A DNA stretch of 64,000 nt from Stenotrophomonas sp. ATCM1_4 (GCF_004348115.1 NZ_QPFB01000001.1:25752-89751), one strand, 5' to 3'. Shown: positions 8,048 through 15,840, counted from the first letter of the stretch. Made by a program: numbers and translations. Notes: a model not told the origin generated them from the sequence alone.

Positions 8048-9133
8048 ATGACTGCATTGAACGGTTTCAAGGACCTCGCCTTGCGCAAGAAGACCGACGT
8101 CGACGCCCCGGCCCACAACCTGGGCCGACCCGCCACGATCAACGACATCGCACGCCTGTCCGGTGTCTCCAAGAAGACGGTGTCGCGGATCATCAACAAC
8201 TCGCCGCTGGTGCGCAAAGACACCCGCGAGAAGGTCGAGGCATTGATGCGTGAGGTGGGCTACGCGCCCGACCCGTTGGCCCGTGGCCTGGCGTTCCGGC
8301 GTTCGTTCCTGATCGGCATGGTCTACGACAACCCCACCGCGCAGTACGTGGTGGACATGCAGAACGGCGCGCTGGACGCGCTGCGTGGCTCCAGCTTCGA
8401 GCTGGTGGTGCACCCCTGCGACACGCGCAGCCCCGGCTACATCGAGGGGGTGAAGCGCTTCGTGCAGCAGCAGAAGCTGCACGGGGTGATCCTGGTGCCG
8501 CGTGCCTCCGAGGACCAGGCGCTGGCCGACATGCTCGACGAGATCGGCTGCCGCTTCACCCGCATCGCCGCGTTGCCGCTGGATGACACCTCGCAGATGG
8601 TGATCACCCACGACCGCGACGGCGCCGCCGAGGCCGCCGACTACCTGCTGTCGCTGGGCCACCGTGACATCGCGCTGATCACCGGGCCGACCGCCTACCG
8701 CTCCGCGCACGAGCGCACCGCCGGCTTCATCGAGGCGTTGCAGAACCGCGGCATCGAGCTGCCGCCGGCGCGCATCATCGAGGCCGGCTACACCTTCGAG
8801 TCGGGCGTGGCCGCGGCCGAGAAGCTGCTGCTGGGCAAGCAGCGGCCGACCGCCATCTTCACCGGCAACGACGAAATGGCCGCCGGTGTGTACAAGGTGG
8901 CCATGCGTGCGGGCATCAACATCCCGCGCGAGTTGTCGGTGGTGGGGTATGACGACAGCCCGCTGGCCTCGCGGCTGTGGCCATCGCTGACCTCGGTGCG
9001 GCGCAATACCCGCGATACCGGGCGCACCGCTGCGGCGATGCTGATCCAGCCCGAGGGCAAGAGTGCCCTGCCGCTGGCCAGCGTGCGCCCGCACCTGGTC
9101 GTGCGCGATTCCTGCCAGCCACCGCAGGACTGA
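8048..9133 (+). CDS. LacI-family transcriptional repressor of the uronate locus
   Basis: A 361-residue LacI/GalR-family regulator. The helix-turn-helix and hinge lie at about residues 29-80 (PATINDIARLSGVSKKTVSR) and a periplasmic-binding-protein-like sensor domain fills the rest (TGNDEMAAGVYKV, SVVGYDDSPLA). The ATG at 8048 leaves a ~27-residue N-terminal extension before the HTH; the open frame reaches further upstream but that part is not conserved-looking. It sits between the TRAP genes and the kduD-like gene, in the same direction. It is the obvious candidate to bind the shared motif at 4043 and 9184. By analogy with family members, a uronate-pathway metabolite should be the inducer, but this is inferred. 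Confidence 0.88.
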   Translation: MTALNGFKDLALRKKTDVDAPAHNLGRPATINDIARLSGVSKKTVSRIINNSPLVRKDTREKVEALMREVGYAPDPLARGLAFRRSFLIGMVYDNPTAQYVVDMQNGALDALRGSSFELVVHPCDTRSPGYIEGVKRFVQQQKLHGVILVPRASEDQALADMLDEIGCRFTRIAALPLDDTSQMVITHDRDGAAEAADYLLSLGHRDIALITGPTAYRSAHERTAGFIEALQNRGIELPPARIIEAGYTFESGVAAAEKLLLGKQRPTAIFTGNDEMAAGVYKVAMRAGINIPRELSVVGYDDSPLASRLWPSLTSVRRNTRDTGRTAAAMLIQPEGKSALPLASVRPHLVVRDSCQPPQD

Positions 9134-9183
9134 CCCCCCAAGTAATTGTTCCAAAAGGAAAACGCTTATTCTTGCGGCGCAAA

Positions 9184-9200
9184 ATGACACCGGTTTCCAT
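9184..9200. promoter_or_regulatory. Putative LacI-family operator, copy 2
   Basis: ATGACACCGGTTTCCAT lies 150 bp upstream of the kduD-like gene and shares its first 13 bases exactly with 4043-4055. It occurs in the 217-bp gap after the LacI gene, which fits a repressor acting on the transcript of the two catabolic enzymes. Confidence 0.6.
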
Positions 9201-9350
9201 AACCGCTAGAATCGTCCCGAACCCGCCCTGGAGCCCTGCTCCCGGGCCGGCCGGACCCCGCCGCGGCAGGCGCCAAACGCAGCCACCGCAACCCCTCCGG
9301 CCACGCTGCCGGCAGCAACCCACGAACCACCGCTCAGGGAGAGGAACACC

Positions 9351-10106
9351 ATGACGAATCCATTCAGTCTCGAAGGCAAGGTCGCACTGGTAACCGGTGC
9401 CAATACCGGCCTGGGCCAGGGCATCGCGCTGGCGCTGGCCGCCGCCGGTGCCGACATCGCCGGTGCCGGCATCGTCCCGGCCGAGGAGACCGCCGGGAAG
9501 GTGCGTGCGCTGGGCCGCCGCTTCCTCAACATCGAGGCCAACCTGATCAGCATCGAACCGGTCGAGCGCGTGGTCGCCGAGACCGTGGCCGGGCTGGGTG
9601 GCCTGGACATCCTGGTCAACAACGCCGGGCTGATCCGCCGCGCCGACGCGGTGGAGTTCAGCGAGAAGGACTGGGACGACGTGATGAACGTGAACATCAA
9701 GTCGGCGTTCTTCATGAGCCAGGCCGCGGGCAAGCACTTCATCGCCCAGGGCAGCGGCAAGATCATCAACATCGCCTCGATGCTGTCCTTCCAGGGCGGC
9801 ATCCGGGTGCCGTCCTACACCGCCTCCAAGAGCGGCATCGCCGGCATCACCCGCTTGCTGGCCAATGAGTGGGCCGGCAAGGGCGTGACCATCAATGCGA
9901 TCGCGCCGGGCTACATGGCCACCGACAACACCGCGCAGTTGCGCGCCGACGAAGACCGCAACAAGGCCATCCTGGACCGCATCCCGGCTGGCCGTTGGGG
10001 CAAGCCGGAAGACCTGGGTGGCACCGCGGTGTTCCTGGCGTCCAGTGCGTCGGATTACGTCAACGGCGCGATCATCCCGGTCGATGGTGGCTGGTTGGCG
10101 CGCTGA
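9351..10106 (+). CDS. kduD: KduD-type short-chain dehydrogenase (2-keto-3-deoxygluconate-forming)
   Basis: A 251-residue classical short-chain dehydrogenase. The nucleotide-binding glycine motif TGANTGLGQG is at 15-24, NNAG at 90-93, and the catalytic Ser143, Tyr156 and Lys160 (YTASK) are all present. Overall sequence and length fit KduD, which reduces 2,5-diketo-3-deoxygluconate to 2-keto-3-deoxygluconate with NAD(P)H in pectin and uronate breakdown. A strong GGGAGAGG site precedes ATG 9351. The next gene encodes a DhuI-type isomerase, the enzyme that would supply its substrate. An alternative is a 2-deoxy-D-gluconate 3-dehydrogenase, which is the same family. Confidence 0.85.
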   Translation: MTNPFSLEGKVALVTGANTGLGQGIALALAAAGADIAGAGIVPAEETAGKVRALGRRFLNIEANLISIEPVERVVAETVAGLGGLDILVNNAGLIRRADAVEFSEKDWDDVMNVNIKSAFFMSQAAGKHFIAQGSGKIINIASMLSFQGGIRVPSYTASKSGIAGITRLLANEWAGKGVTINAIAPGYMATDNTAQLRADEDRNKAILDRIPAGRWGKPEDLGGTAVFLASSASDYVNGAIIPVDGGWLAR

Positions 10107-10442
10107 GGGTTGAAGGTGATGAGGTGACGGCTGGAAGGCCAGAGCCAAGGCGTCAAACGCTGAAAAGCTGGAAGCGCCCTCACCCCTACCCCTCTCCCGC
10201 ATGCGGGAGAGGGGAGAGCAATAGCCGAAGCCGAAGCCGAAGCAACTGCCAAAGCCAAAGCAACTGCAATAGCCGAAGCCGAAGCCGAAGCCAAAGCGAC
10301 AGCCCAGGCAGCAATCGCGAGCTGCACGGATTTCCCTTCTCCCGCGTGCGGGAGAAGGTGCCCCGAAGGGGCGGATGAGGGAAGCCCCGCTTTGGCTTTC
10401 AACTCATCAACAACAACGTTTCCCATACAAGAGAGTCATGCA
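10107..10442. repeat. Spacer with two REP palindromes flanking a hexamer array
   Basis: These 336 bases hold no gene. A REP palindrome (CCTCTCCCGCATGCGGGAGAGG) centres on 10200 and a second (CTTCTCCCGCGTGCGGGAGAAG) on 10346. Between them, 10217-10305 is an array of the hexamers AGCCGA and AGCCAA, broken by AACTGC units, e.g. AGCCGAAGCCGAAGCCGAAGC. The REPs lie between the kduD-like and dhuI-like genes and may uncouple their expression. Confidence 0.8.
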
Positions 10443-11081
10443 ATGAAGATCGCGTTGATGCAGGAATTCAGCCAGGCCGCCAAGAACCCGGTGGTGCTGG
10501 AACAGCTCAACACCGTGGCCGCCGCACAGGGCCATGACGTGTTCAACGTGGGCATGGACGGTGACAACGACCACCGCCTGACCTACATCCATCTGGGCAT
10601 CTGCGCCGCGTTGCTGCTCAACGCCAAGGCCGTGGACTTCGTGGTCGCCGGCTGCGGTACCGGGCAGGGCGCGATGATGTCGCTCAATGCCTGGCCGGGC
10701 GTGTACTGCGGCTACTGCATCGAGCCGACCGATGCGTTCCTGTTCGCCCAGGTCAACAATGGCAACGCGCTGTCGCTGCCGTTCGCCAAGGGCTACGGCT
10801 GGGGCGCGGAGATCAACATCCGCTTCATCTTCGAGAAGGCGTTCGCCGGTGAGCGTGGCCAGGGCTATCCGGCCGAGCGCAAGGAATCGCAGATGGCCAA
10901 TGCCGGCATCCTGGCGCAGGTGAAGCAGGGCGCGTCGAAGGACTTCGTCGAAGGCCTGAAGGCCATCGACCAGGAGCTGGTGAAGCAGGCCGTGGGCGGC
11001 GAGCGCTTCCAGAAGGCGTTCTTCGACAACGCCCAGGACGCGGACATCGTGGCCTACGTGAAGGGCGTGCTGGGCAAGTAA
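10443..11081 (+). CDS. RpiB/LacA-family isomerase, probably DhuI-type uronate isomerase
   Basis: A 212-residue RpiB/LacA/LacB-fold protein. The family's active-site loop is GCGTGQG (residues 70-76, Cys71). The length and the long C-terminal half fit DhuI, the streptococcal isomerase that converts 4-deoxy-5-keto-uronate (from unsaturated glucuronate or galacturonate) to 2,5-diketo-3-deoxygluconate, rather than the ~150-residue ribose-5-phosphate isomerase B. The start is ATG 10443 after a GAGAG site. Pairing with a KduD-like dehydrogenase supports this role: here DhuI would replace the unrelated cupin isomerase KduI. Confidence in the family is high; in the exact reaction, moderate. Confidence 0.75.
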   Translation: MKIALMQEFSQAAKNPVVLEQLNTVAAAQGHDVFNVGMDGDNDHRLTYIHLGICAALLLNAKAVDFVVAGCGTGQGAMMSLNAWPGVYCGYCIEPTDAFLFAQVNNGNALSLPFAKGYGWGAEINIRFIFEKAFAGERGQGYPAERKESQMANAGILAQVKQGASKDFVEGLKAIDQELVKQAVGGERFQKAFFDNAQDADIVAYVKGVLGK

Positions 11082-11116
11082 GCGCCTGGTGTCGCGGTAA
11101 TGCCCTTGCGGGCGGA

Positions 11117-11145
11117 CAAGGGCGCCGGGCGGCGCCCTTGTTGTT
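11117..11145 (+). terminator. Terminator after dhuI-like gene
   Basis: Arms CAAGGGCGCC (11117-11126) and GGCGCCCTTG (11131-11140) pair perfectly over 10 bp with a GGGC loop, followed by TTGTT. It lies 36 bases past the stop codon and is a good intrinsic terminator. Confidence 0.8.
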
Positions 11146-11195
11146 ACCGGTTGCGGGCGTGGAACCGCAGTGAGGTTGCCGGCTCCGGATCAGGG

Positions 11196-11224
11196 GCCGG
11201 CTTCGCGCCCGAGGGCGCTCCTAC
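11196..11224 (+). repeat. Short dispersed intergenic repeat, copy 2
   Basis: It reads GCCGGCTTCGCGCCCGAGGG then CGCTCCTAC, nearly identical to 269-296, and lies 33 bp upstream of the acetylesterase start. Confidence 0.6.
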
Positions 11225-11256
11225 ATGGCCGCCAGGCGGTCGGAGGCGTCGCTTTG

Positions 11257-12423
11257 ATGAAGCTCATTTCTTCCTGCTTGCTCCTGCTGTGCATGGCGGG
11301 CAACGCCGTTGCCGCAGATGCGTCGCATGCGGTCTTCATCGCGGGTGATTCCACCGCGGCCAGCTATGGCCCGGAGCGTGCGCCGCAGGCGGGGTGGGGG
11401 CAGATGCTGCAGGGCTGGCTGGATCCGGCGCGATGGCAGGTGCACAACCATGCGGTGGGTGGACGCAGCACGCGCAGCTTCATCGCCGAGGGGCGGCTGG
11501 ACGCGATCGGCCACGCCTTGCGCCCCGGTGATGTACTGCTGATCCAGTTCGGCCACAACGATGCCAAGTTCGAGGACCCCAGCCGCTACACCGCGCCGGA
11601 CGGCGACTACGTGATGTTCCTCGAGCGCTACGTCGCCGTGGCGCGGGAGAAGGGGGCCACGCCGATCCTGGTCACACCGGCGGCACGGTTGCTGTACGAC
11701 TTCGGCGCGCTGCTGGACACGCATGGTCGCTATACCCAGGCCATGCAGCGCGTGGCGCGCGAGCGGCAGGTGGCGCTGATCGATCTCAATGCCCGCTCGA
11801 TGGCGTGGATCCGCGCGCTGGGCGAGCAGGGGGCCAGGCCCTACTTCATGTTCGTGCCGGCGCAGGGCAAGGCGGACGGCACCCACTTCAGCACCGCCGG
11901 CGCGACCGCGGTGGCCTGCCTGGTGATGCGTGGCTGGGTCGAGCTGCAGCCGCGGATGCGGGAGGGGCTGCAACGCGACATCGATTGCGGCGCGATCAGT
12001 GCACCGCCACCGCCCGCCGCCACGACGGCAGCCGCCGCCGCGCCCGTGGCTCCGGCCAAAGCAGCGGTCGACGCGCACGGCTCACGGGTGATCCGCGAGC
12101 AGGACATTGCCCGCACCCAGCCCGGGCCGCATGGCGGTGCCGGCCCGACCACTGCGTATTCCTTCTTCGCCGAGGTCGGGGACCTGCCGTTCGTGCTGCG
12201 CAAGCGCGTGCTGCACAAGGGCGCAGGCATCGGCCTGCACCCGCAGCACAAGGACGAGATCTACTACATCGTCAGCGGGCGTGGCCTGTACGTGCTTGAC
12301 GGCCAGCAGTACGAAGTGGGCCCCGGCCACGCGCTGCTTACCCGCAGTGGCAGCACGCATGCCCTGCAGCAGACCGGCGACGAGGACCTGGTGGTGATGC
12401 TGGCGTATCCGACGACCCGGTAG
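11257..12423 (+). CDS. Rhamnogalacturonan acetylesterase (SGNH, CE12-like) fused to a C-terminal cupin
   Basis: A 388-residue secreted two-domain protein. A signal peptide covers residues 1-20. Residues ~24-240 are an SGNH hydrolase of the rhamnogalacturonan acetylesterase type: GDST with Ser32, GG at 68-69, GHND with Asn101, and DGTH with Asp207 and His210, i.e. all four SGNH blocks and the full triad. An Ala/Pro linker (about 249-272) leads to a cupin domain (about 298-385) with His328, His331, Glu334 and His368 as likely metal ligands. ATG 11257 follows GGAGG. The role inferred is deacetylation of pectin outside the cytoplasm, consistent with the uronate genes upstream. Finding both domains in one chain is unusual; the cupin may bind sugar or metal. 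Confidence 0.82.
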   Translation: MKLISSCLLLLCMAGNAVAADASHAVFIAGDSTAASYGPERAPQAGWGQMLQGWLDPARWQVHNHAVGGRSTRSFIAEGRLDAIGHALRPGDVLLIQFGHNDAKFEDPSRYTAPDGDYVMFLERYVAVAREKGATPILVTPAARLLYDFGALLDTHGRYTQAMQRVARERQVALIDLNARSMAWIRALGEQGARPYFMFVPAQGKADGTHFSTAGATAVACLVMRGWVELQPRMREGLQRDIDCGAISAPPPPAATTAAAAAPVAPAKAAVDAHGSRVIREQDIARTQPGPHGGAGPTTAYSFFAEVGDLPFVLRKRVLHKGAGIGLHPQHKDEIYYIVSGRGLYVLDGQQYEVGPGHALLTRSGSTHALQQTGDEDLVVMLAYPTTR

Positions 12424-12435
12424 CCCTCGCGGGCA

Positions 12436-13356
12436 TCAGGGCGCCTGGAGGGCCCATGGCTCCTTTTCCAGGCGTTGCGCCAGGTAGTCGATCAGTGCCT
12501 GCACGCGTGTGGGCCGGCGCAGGCCCGGCGGGGTGACGATGCTCAGCGCCAACGGTTCGACCTTCCAGTCGTCCAGCGCCGTTTCCAGCCGTCCCGCGCG
12601 CAGGTCTTCCCAGACCAGGAATTCCGGCTGCAGCGCCAGCCCAAGACCGGCATGCAATGCGGGGGCGAATACTTCGGCGTTGTTGGCCTGCAGTGGGCGC
12701 GGCACGGTCTGCGCGAACTCGCCGTGGCGTGCGTGGCGGAAGCGCCAGGTGTTGCCGCCGCGCGTGTAGCTGTACTGGAAGCCCCGGTGCCGGGCGAGGT
12801 CGCGCGGATGCCGGGGCCGGCCATGTGCGGCGAAGTAGGCCGGTGCGCCCACCAGCAGGATGCGGACCTGGCACAGGCGCCGCGCGCGCAGGCTGGAATC
12901 GGCCAGGTTGGTGATGCGCAGGGCCATGTCGAAGCGTTCGGCGACCATGTCGACCATGTCGTCGCTGAGCTGCAGGTCCAGCTCCACGTCCGGATGGGCC
13001 TGCATGAACGCCGGCAGCAAGGGGGTCAGCCGGGCCACGCCGAAGGACATCGGTGCGGCGACGCGGATCAAGCCGCGCAGCGCGGTGGAGCGCTCGGCGA
13101 CCTCCGATTCGATGGCTTCGCCCTCATCGAGGATGCGCACGGCGCGCTCCAGGGCGCCCTGGCCGGCGTCGGTCAGCGAGACCCGGCGCGAGGTGCGGTG
13201 CAGCAGGGCCGTGCCCACGCGCGCCTCCAGCCGGGTGATGGCCTTGGAGACAGTGGCCTGCGACAGCGACAGCTCCTCGGCGGCACGGGCGAAGGAGCCG
13301 GCTTCGGCCACCTTGGCGAAGATGGCCCAGGCTTCGAGATCGGGCAGGCGGCTCAT
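12436..13356 (-). CDS. LysR-family transcriptional regulator
   Basis: A 306-residue LysR regulator: winged HTH at about residues 5-65 ([20 protein letters not shown]) followed by a substrate-binding domain. ATG 13356 gives a standard N terminus; the open frame continues 17 codons upstream without support. It is transcribed away from a pirin gene, with a perfect 8-bp inverted repeat in the gap (13397-13417). It probably regulates that pirin gene, and itself, but its ligand cannot be told. Confidence 0.88.
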   Translation of the reverse strand: MSRLPDLEAWAIFAKVAEAGSFARAAEELSLSQATVSKAITRLEARVGTALLHRTSRRVSLTDAGQGALERAVRILDEGEAIESEVAERSTALRGLIRVAAPMSFGVARLTPLLPAFMQAHPDVELDLQLSDDMVDMVAERFDMALRITNLADSSLRARRLCQVRILLVGAPAYFAAHGRPRHPRDLARHRGFQYSYTRGGNTWRFRHARHGEFAQTVPRPLQANNAEVFAPALHAGLGLALQPEFLVWEDLRAGRLETALDDWKVEPLALSIVTPPGLRRPTRVQALIDYLAQRLEKEPWALQAP

Positions 13357-13396
13357 CGGGCATCCGGGGCAGGGCGTTGCGCGCAGTATCGCAGAA

Positions 13397-13417
13397 ATGG
13401 AAAGCATGACTTTCCAT
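13397..13417. promoter_or_regulatory. Inverted repeat, probable LysR operator
   Basis: ATGGAAAG and CTTTCCAT form perfect 8-bp arms around CATGA in the 137-bp divergent gap between the LysR gene and the pirin gene. Position and spacing fit a LysR-type binding site. Confidence 0.6.
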
Positions 13418-13493
13418 TGTTTCTATTCTCTGCATTGCGGGGCAGGCCTAGACTGGCGCCCATCGACAAACCACTGTTTCCCAGGAGAACGCC

Positions 13494-14201
13494 ATGATTG
13501 AACGTCGCCCGTTTGCCAGCCTTGGTGGAGCCAATCATGGTTGGCTCGATGCCAAGCATCATTTTTCCTTCGCCGAGTACCACGACCCCAAGCGCGTGAA
13601 CTGGGGTGCGATGCGGGTCTGGAATGACGACACCATCCAGCCCGGCACCGGCTTCCCGCCGCATCCGCACGCCGAGATGGAGATCATCACCTACGTGCGC
13701 GAGGGTGCCATCAGCCACCAGGACGACCAGGGCAACAAGGGCCGCACCGAGGCCGGCGACGTGCAGGTGATGAGTGCCGGCAGCGGCATCCGCCACGCCG
13801 AGTACAACCTGGAGCCGGGCATCACCCGCATCTTCCAGATCTGGATCTTCCCGGATGAGCGCGGTGGCAAGCCGTCGTGGGGCACCAAGCCGTTCCCGAA
13901 GGGCGAGCGCAGCGGCCGCTTCGTGACGCTGGCCAGCGGCATCGAAGGCGACGACGACGCGTTGCCGATCCGTGCCAATGCGCGGGTGTCCGGTGCCACG
14001 CTCAAGGCCGGTGAAAGCACCGAGTACCGCTTCAACGACGCCAGCCGCCACGGCTACCTGGTGCCCAACACCGGCAAGGTGGAAGTGAACGGCGTGCCGC
14101 TCGATGCACGTGACGGCGCCGCCATCACCGGCGAGGACAGCATCACCATCCGCGCGCTGGAGGATTCGGAGCTGGTGCTGGTCGATACCGCCGCGCTATA
14201 A
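13494..14201 (+). CDS. Pirin family bicupin (YhaK/YhhW-like)
   Basis: A 235-residue pirin-family protein, a double cupin. The N-terminal cupin carries the pirin metal motif: PHPHAEMEIITYV (two His), then His from SAGSGIRHAEYN and a Glu close by. Bacterial pirins of this size include quercetinase-like proteins such as YhhW and redox-linked regulators such as YhaK; the physiological substrate is unknown. A CAGGAG site precedes ATG 13494. The divergent LysR gene and the palindrome between them suggest induction by a small molecule. After its stop comes a hairpin-rich stretch. Confidence 0.88.
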   Translation: MIERRPFASLGGANHGWLDAKHHFSFAEYHDPKRVNWGAMRVWNDDTIQPGTGFPPHPHAEMEIITYVREGAISHQDDQGNKGRTEAGDVQVMSAGSGIRHAEYNLEPGITRIFQIWIFPDERGGKPSWGTKPFPKGERSGRFVTLASGIEGDDDALPIRANARVSGATLKAGESTEYRFNDASRHGYLVPNTGKVEVNGVPLDARDGAAITGEDSITIRALEDSELVLVDTAAL

Positions 14202-14553
14202 GCCGGTTTCAAGGACCCGCCGTTGCCGCGACCGCAAGGCCGTGGCAGCGGCGTCTGGCCGTCACGCGGGCGGGTGCGGAGCAGGGGAGGCGACGAAACA
14301 CCGGTTCACGACGAGCCTTTCGGGCGTCCCGCACTGGCAGGGCCAGCGGCCGGTTCGTTGCAGATTGGGCTCTGCAACCAAGAGGGCGTCATCGGGGGGA
14401 TGACGTGACGGGCGAGCCGTCACGTGCAGCCTTTCATCCCTGATGTGTAGACGGCGTGGTGAAACGCCAACCGGTCCACAGTAATTGGCCCCCTGTGCGC
14501 ATTCATGCGCACAGGGGAGGCGTGCGTGGTGCCTGCCGGGATGCAATCGCGGC
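14202..14553 (+). other. Gene-free stretch dense in hairpins, possible structured RNA
   Basis: No coding region can be supported here. Read as plus-strand RNA, a 12-bp stem forms between 14219-14230 and 14241-14252 with two G·U pairs. Perfect stems follow: GTTGCAGA/TCTGCAAC (14357-14364, 14371-14378), CGTCATC/GATGACG (14387-14393, 14399-14405), ACGTGACGG/CCGTCACGT (14403-14411, 14417-14425) and GGCGT/ACGCC (14453-14457, 14464-14468). The third and fourth share bases 14403-14405, so they exclude each other. The region lies between the pirin stop and the end of the convergent DUF2894 gene. It could be a long 3' regulatory element or an unannotated RNA. Confidence 0.45.
14490..14517. terminator. 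28-bp perfect palindrome
   Basis: Arms CCCCTGTGCGCAT and ATGCGCACAGGGG (13 bp) are separated only by TC. It lies between convergent genes, 37 bp past the end of the DUF2894 gene. It may end transcription from either side, though neither strand has a T-run after it; a dimeric protein's binding site is another possibility. Confidence 0.5.
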
Positions 14554-15198
14554 CTATGGCGCCGGCTTCTTCTTCCGCGGGGCGGCCTTGCGCTTGCTGG
14601 CGCTGCGGCTGGGCTCGGGCGCGGTGTCGTTGCCGCTGAGCGGCTCCATCCAGGTAAGCACGTCGACGTAGGCGATGAAGTGCTGCAGGTAGTCCGGCGA
14701 AATCTCCTGCATCAATGCCATGGCACGGTAGGTGAGCACGCTGGAATGCAGCGGGCCGGCGTCTTCGGGCAGGGCATCCAGGCACTGCCGCAGCAGGCTC
14801 TCGATGCGGATGCGGCCCCACAGTTGCTGGAACTCGTCCAGTACCGGCAGCGCGGTGCCGTCGCCGGTGTCCTCGGCCGCCGCCTCGGTGCGGCCGGCCG
14901 CATTCAACGGCAGTTGGTACTGCAGCGGCTCGGTGGTCAGCAGCGTGATCAGCTGCCGCAGCGGACTGGGGGCGTCCTCGCCGGCGGCCGTGTCCGGTAC
15001 GTGCCGCTGCACGATCCCGGCGTAGTCGTCGAGCAGCTGCGACAGGCGCGCTTCCAGCTGCGTGCGGACCGCGCCGTCGTAGGCACCGGCACGGCGGGCA
15101 AGTGCGTCGATCAGGCCAAAGCGCAGCGGATCGATGCGGTCGGCGCCCTGGGTGCGCCACGCATCCAGCCGTGCGTGCACCGCCGGATCAGCGGGCAT
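14554..15198 (-). CDS. DUF2894-type protein
   Basis: A 214-residue soluble protein that I assign to DUF2894 from its sequence and its place after DUF3348, DUF802 and OmpA-type genes. It has no signal peptide or membrane segment. It is mostly helical-looking, with a Lys/Ala/Pro-rich basic tail (KRKAAPRKKKPAP) at the very C terminus, a possible nucleic-acid or membrane-surface contact. The start at 15198 overlaps the end of the OmpA-type gene by 11 bp and has AAGG upstream; an ATG at 15210 is the alternative. Function is unknown. As the last gene of a four-gene operon with a MotA/MotB-like pair, it probably serves that complex. Confidence 0.7.
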   Translation of the reverse strand: MPADPAVHARLDAWRTQGADRIDPLRFGLIDALARRAGAYDGAVRTQLEARLSQLLDDYAGIVQRHVPDTAAGEDAPSPLRQLITLLTTEPLQYQLPLNAAGRTEAAAEDTGDGTALPVLDEFQQLWGRIRIESLLRQCLDALPEDAGPLHSSVLTYRAMALMQEISPDYLQHFIAYVDVLTWMEPLSGNDTAPEPSRSASKRKAAPRKKKPAP

Positions 15199-15835
15199 CG
15201 GCCTTGCCATCGGTGTGCGGCCGCGGAATCGGTGCGATCTCGACGCGGCGGTTCTTCGCACGCCCGGCCTCGTCGTCGTTGGGGCTGACCGGCTGCTCGG
15301 CGCCGAAGGCCGCGGCGAACACCGACGCCGACGGCACGCCATCGGCGATCAGGGTGCGGGTGACGGTGAGCGCGCGCGCGGCCGACAGTTCCAGGTTGTC
15401 GGCGAAGCGGGCATTGGCCACGCGCACCGGCTGGTTGTCGGTGAAGCCGCTGACCATCAGGATCTCCTCGCGTGCGTGCAGGTACTCACGCAGCGGGCCG
15501 GCGATGCTCTGCAGCAGTTCGCGGCCTTCCGGTTGCAGCTGGTCGGAGTTGAGCGCGAACAGCACGCTGCCGCTGATGCCGATGCGGCCGTCGATGACGG
15601 TGATGCGGCCGGCGGCCATCGGCGCGGCCAGCGCCTGCTCCAGCGTCTTGAGCTTGGCGGTCTGCGCCTGGCGCTGCTTCACTTCCTCGTCCAGGCGGTT
15701 GTGCAGCAGCAGCTGGATGCCGATGACGCTGGCCAGGATCAGCACGAATGCACCCAGCAGCACCGACATCAGGTCGCCGAACGCGGCCCAGGTGGTGGCG
15801 GTGGATTCGGCGTCGAACTCGATCTCGTCGCTCAT
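15188..15835 (-). CDS. MotB/ZorB-like inner-membrane protein with OmpA domain
   Basis: A 215-residue protein with one N-terminal membrane helix (about 17-41) and a C-terminal OmpA/MotB peptidoglycan-binding domain (about 85-205; FTDNQPV, NLELSAARA and NRRVEI blocks). The helix starts FGDLMSVLLGAF: Asp21 is in the place of the proton-carrying Asp of MotB, ExbD and ZorB. It is thus the expected stator partner of the upstream MotA-like protein, which ends only 5 bp before this start. The spacer between helix and OmpA domain is short and coiled-coil-like (residues ~45-70). It should sit in the inner membrane and reach the cell wall. Confidence 0.85.
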   Translation of the reverse strand: MSDEIEFDAESTATTWAAFGDLMSVLLGAFVLILASVIGIQLLLHNRLDEEVKQRQAQTAKLKTLEQALAAPMAAGRITVIDGRIGISGSVLFALNSDQLQPEGRELLQSIAGPLREYLHAREEILMVSGFTDNQPVRVANARFADNLELSAARALTVTRTLIADGVPSASVFAAAFGAEQPVSPNDDEAGRAKNRRVEIAPIPRPHTDGKADAR

Positions 15836-15840
15836 GCCAC

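Noticed and set aside
8048..9133. LacI gene beginning at 7817
   Set aside because: The upstream part has no conserved features, crosses a strong hairpin and overlaps the dctM stop; ATG 8048 is simpler.
10443..11081. Ribose-5-phosphate isomerase B
   Set aside because: The protein is about 60 residues longer than RpiB and sits beside a KduD-type gene; the DhuI-type reading fits better, though not proven.
14223..14408. Small plus-strand open frame in the hairpin-rich stretch
   Set aside because: No ribosome site, Arg/Gly-rich GC-driven composition, and it crosses several perfect stems; more likely non-coding.
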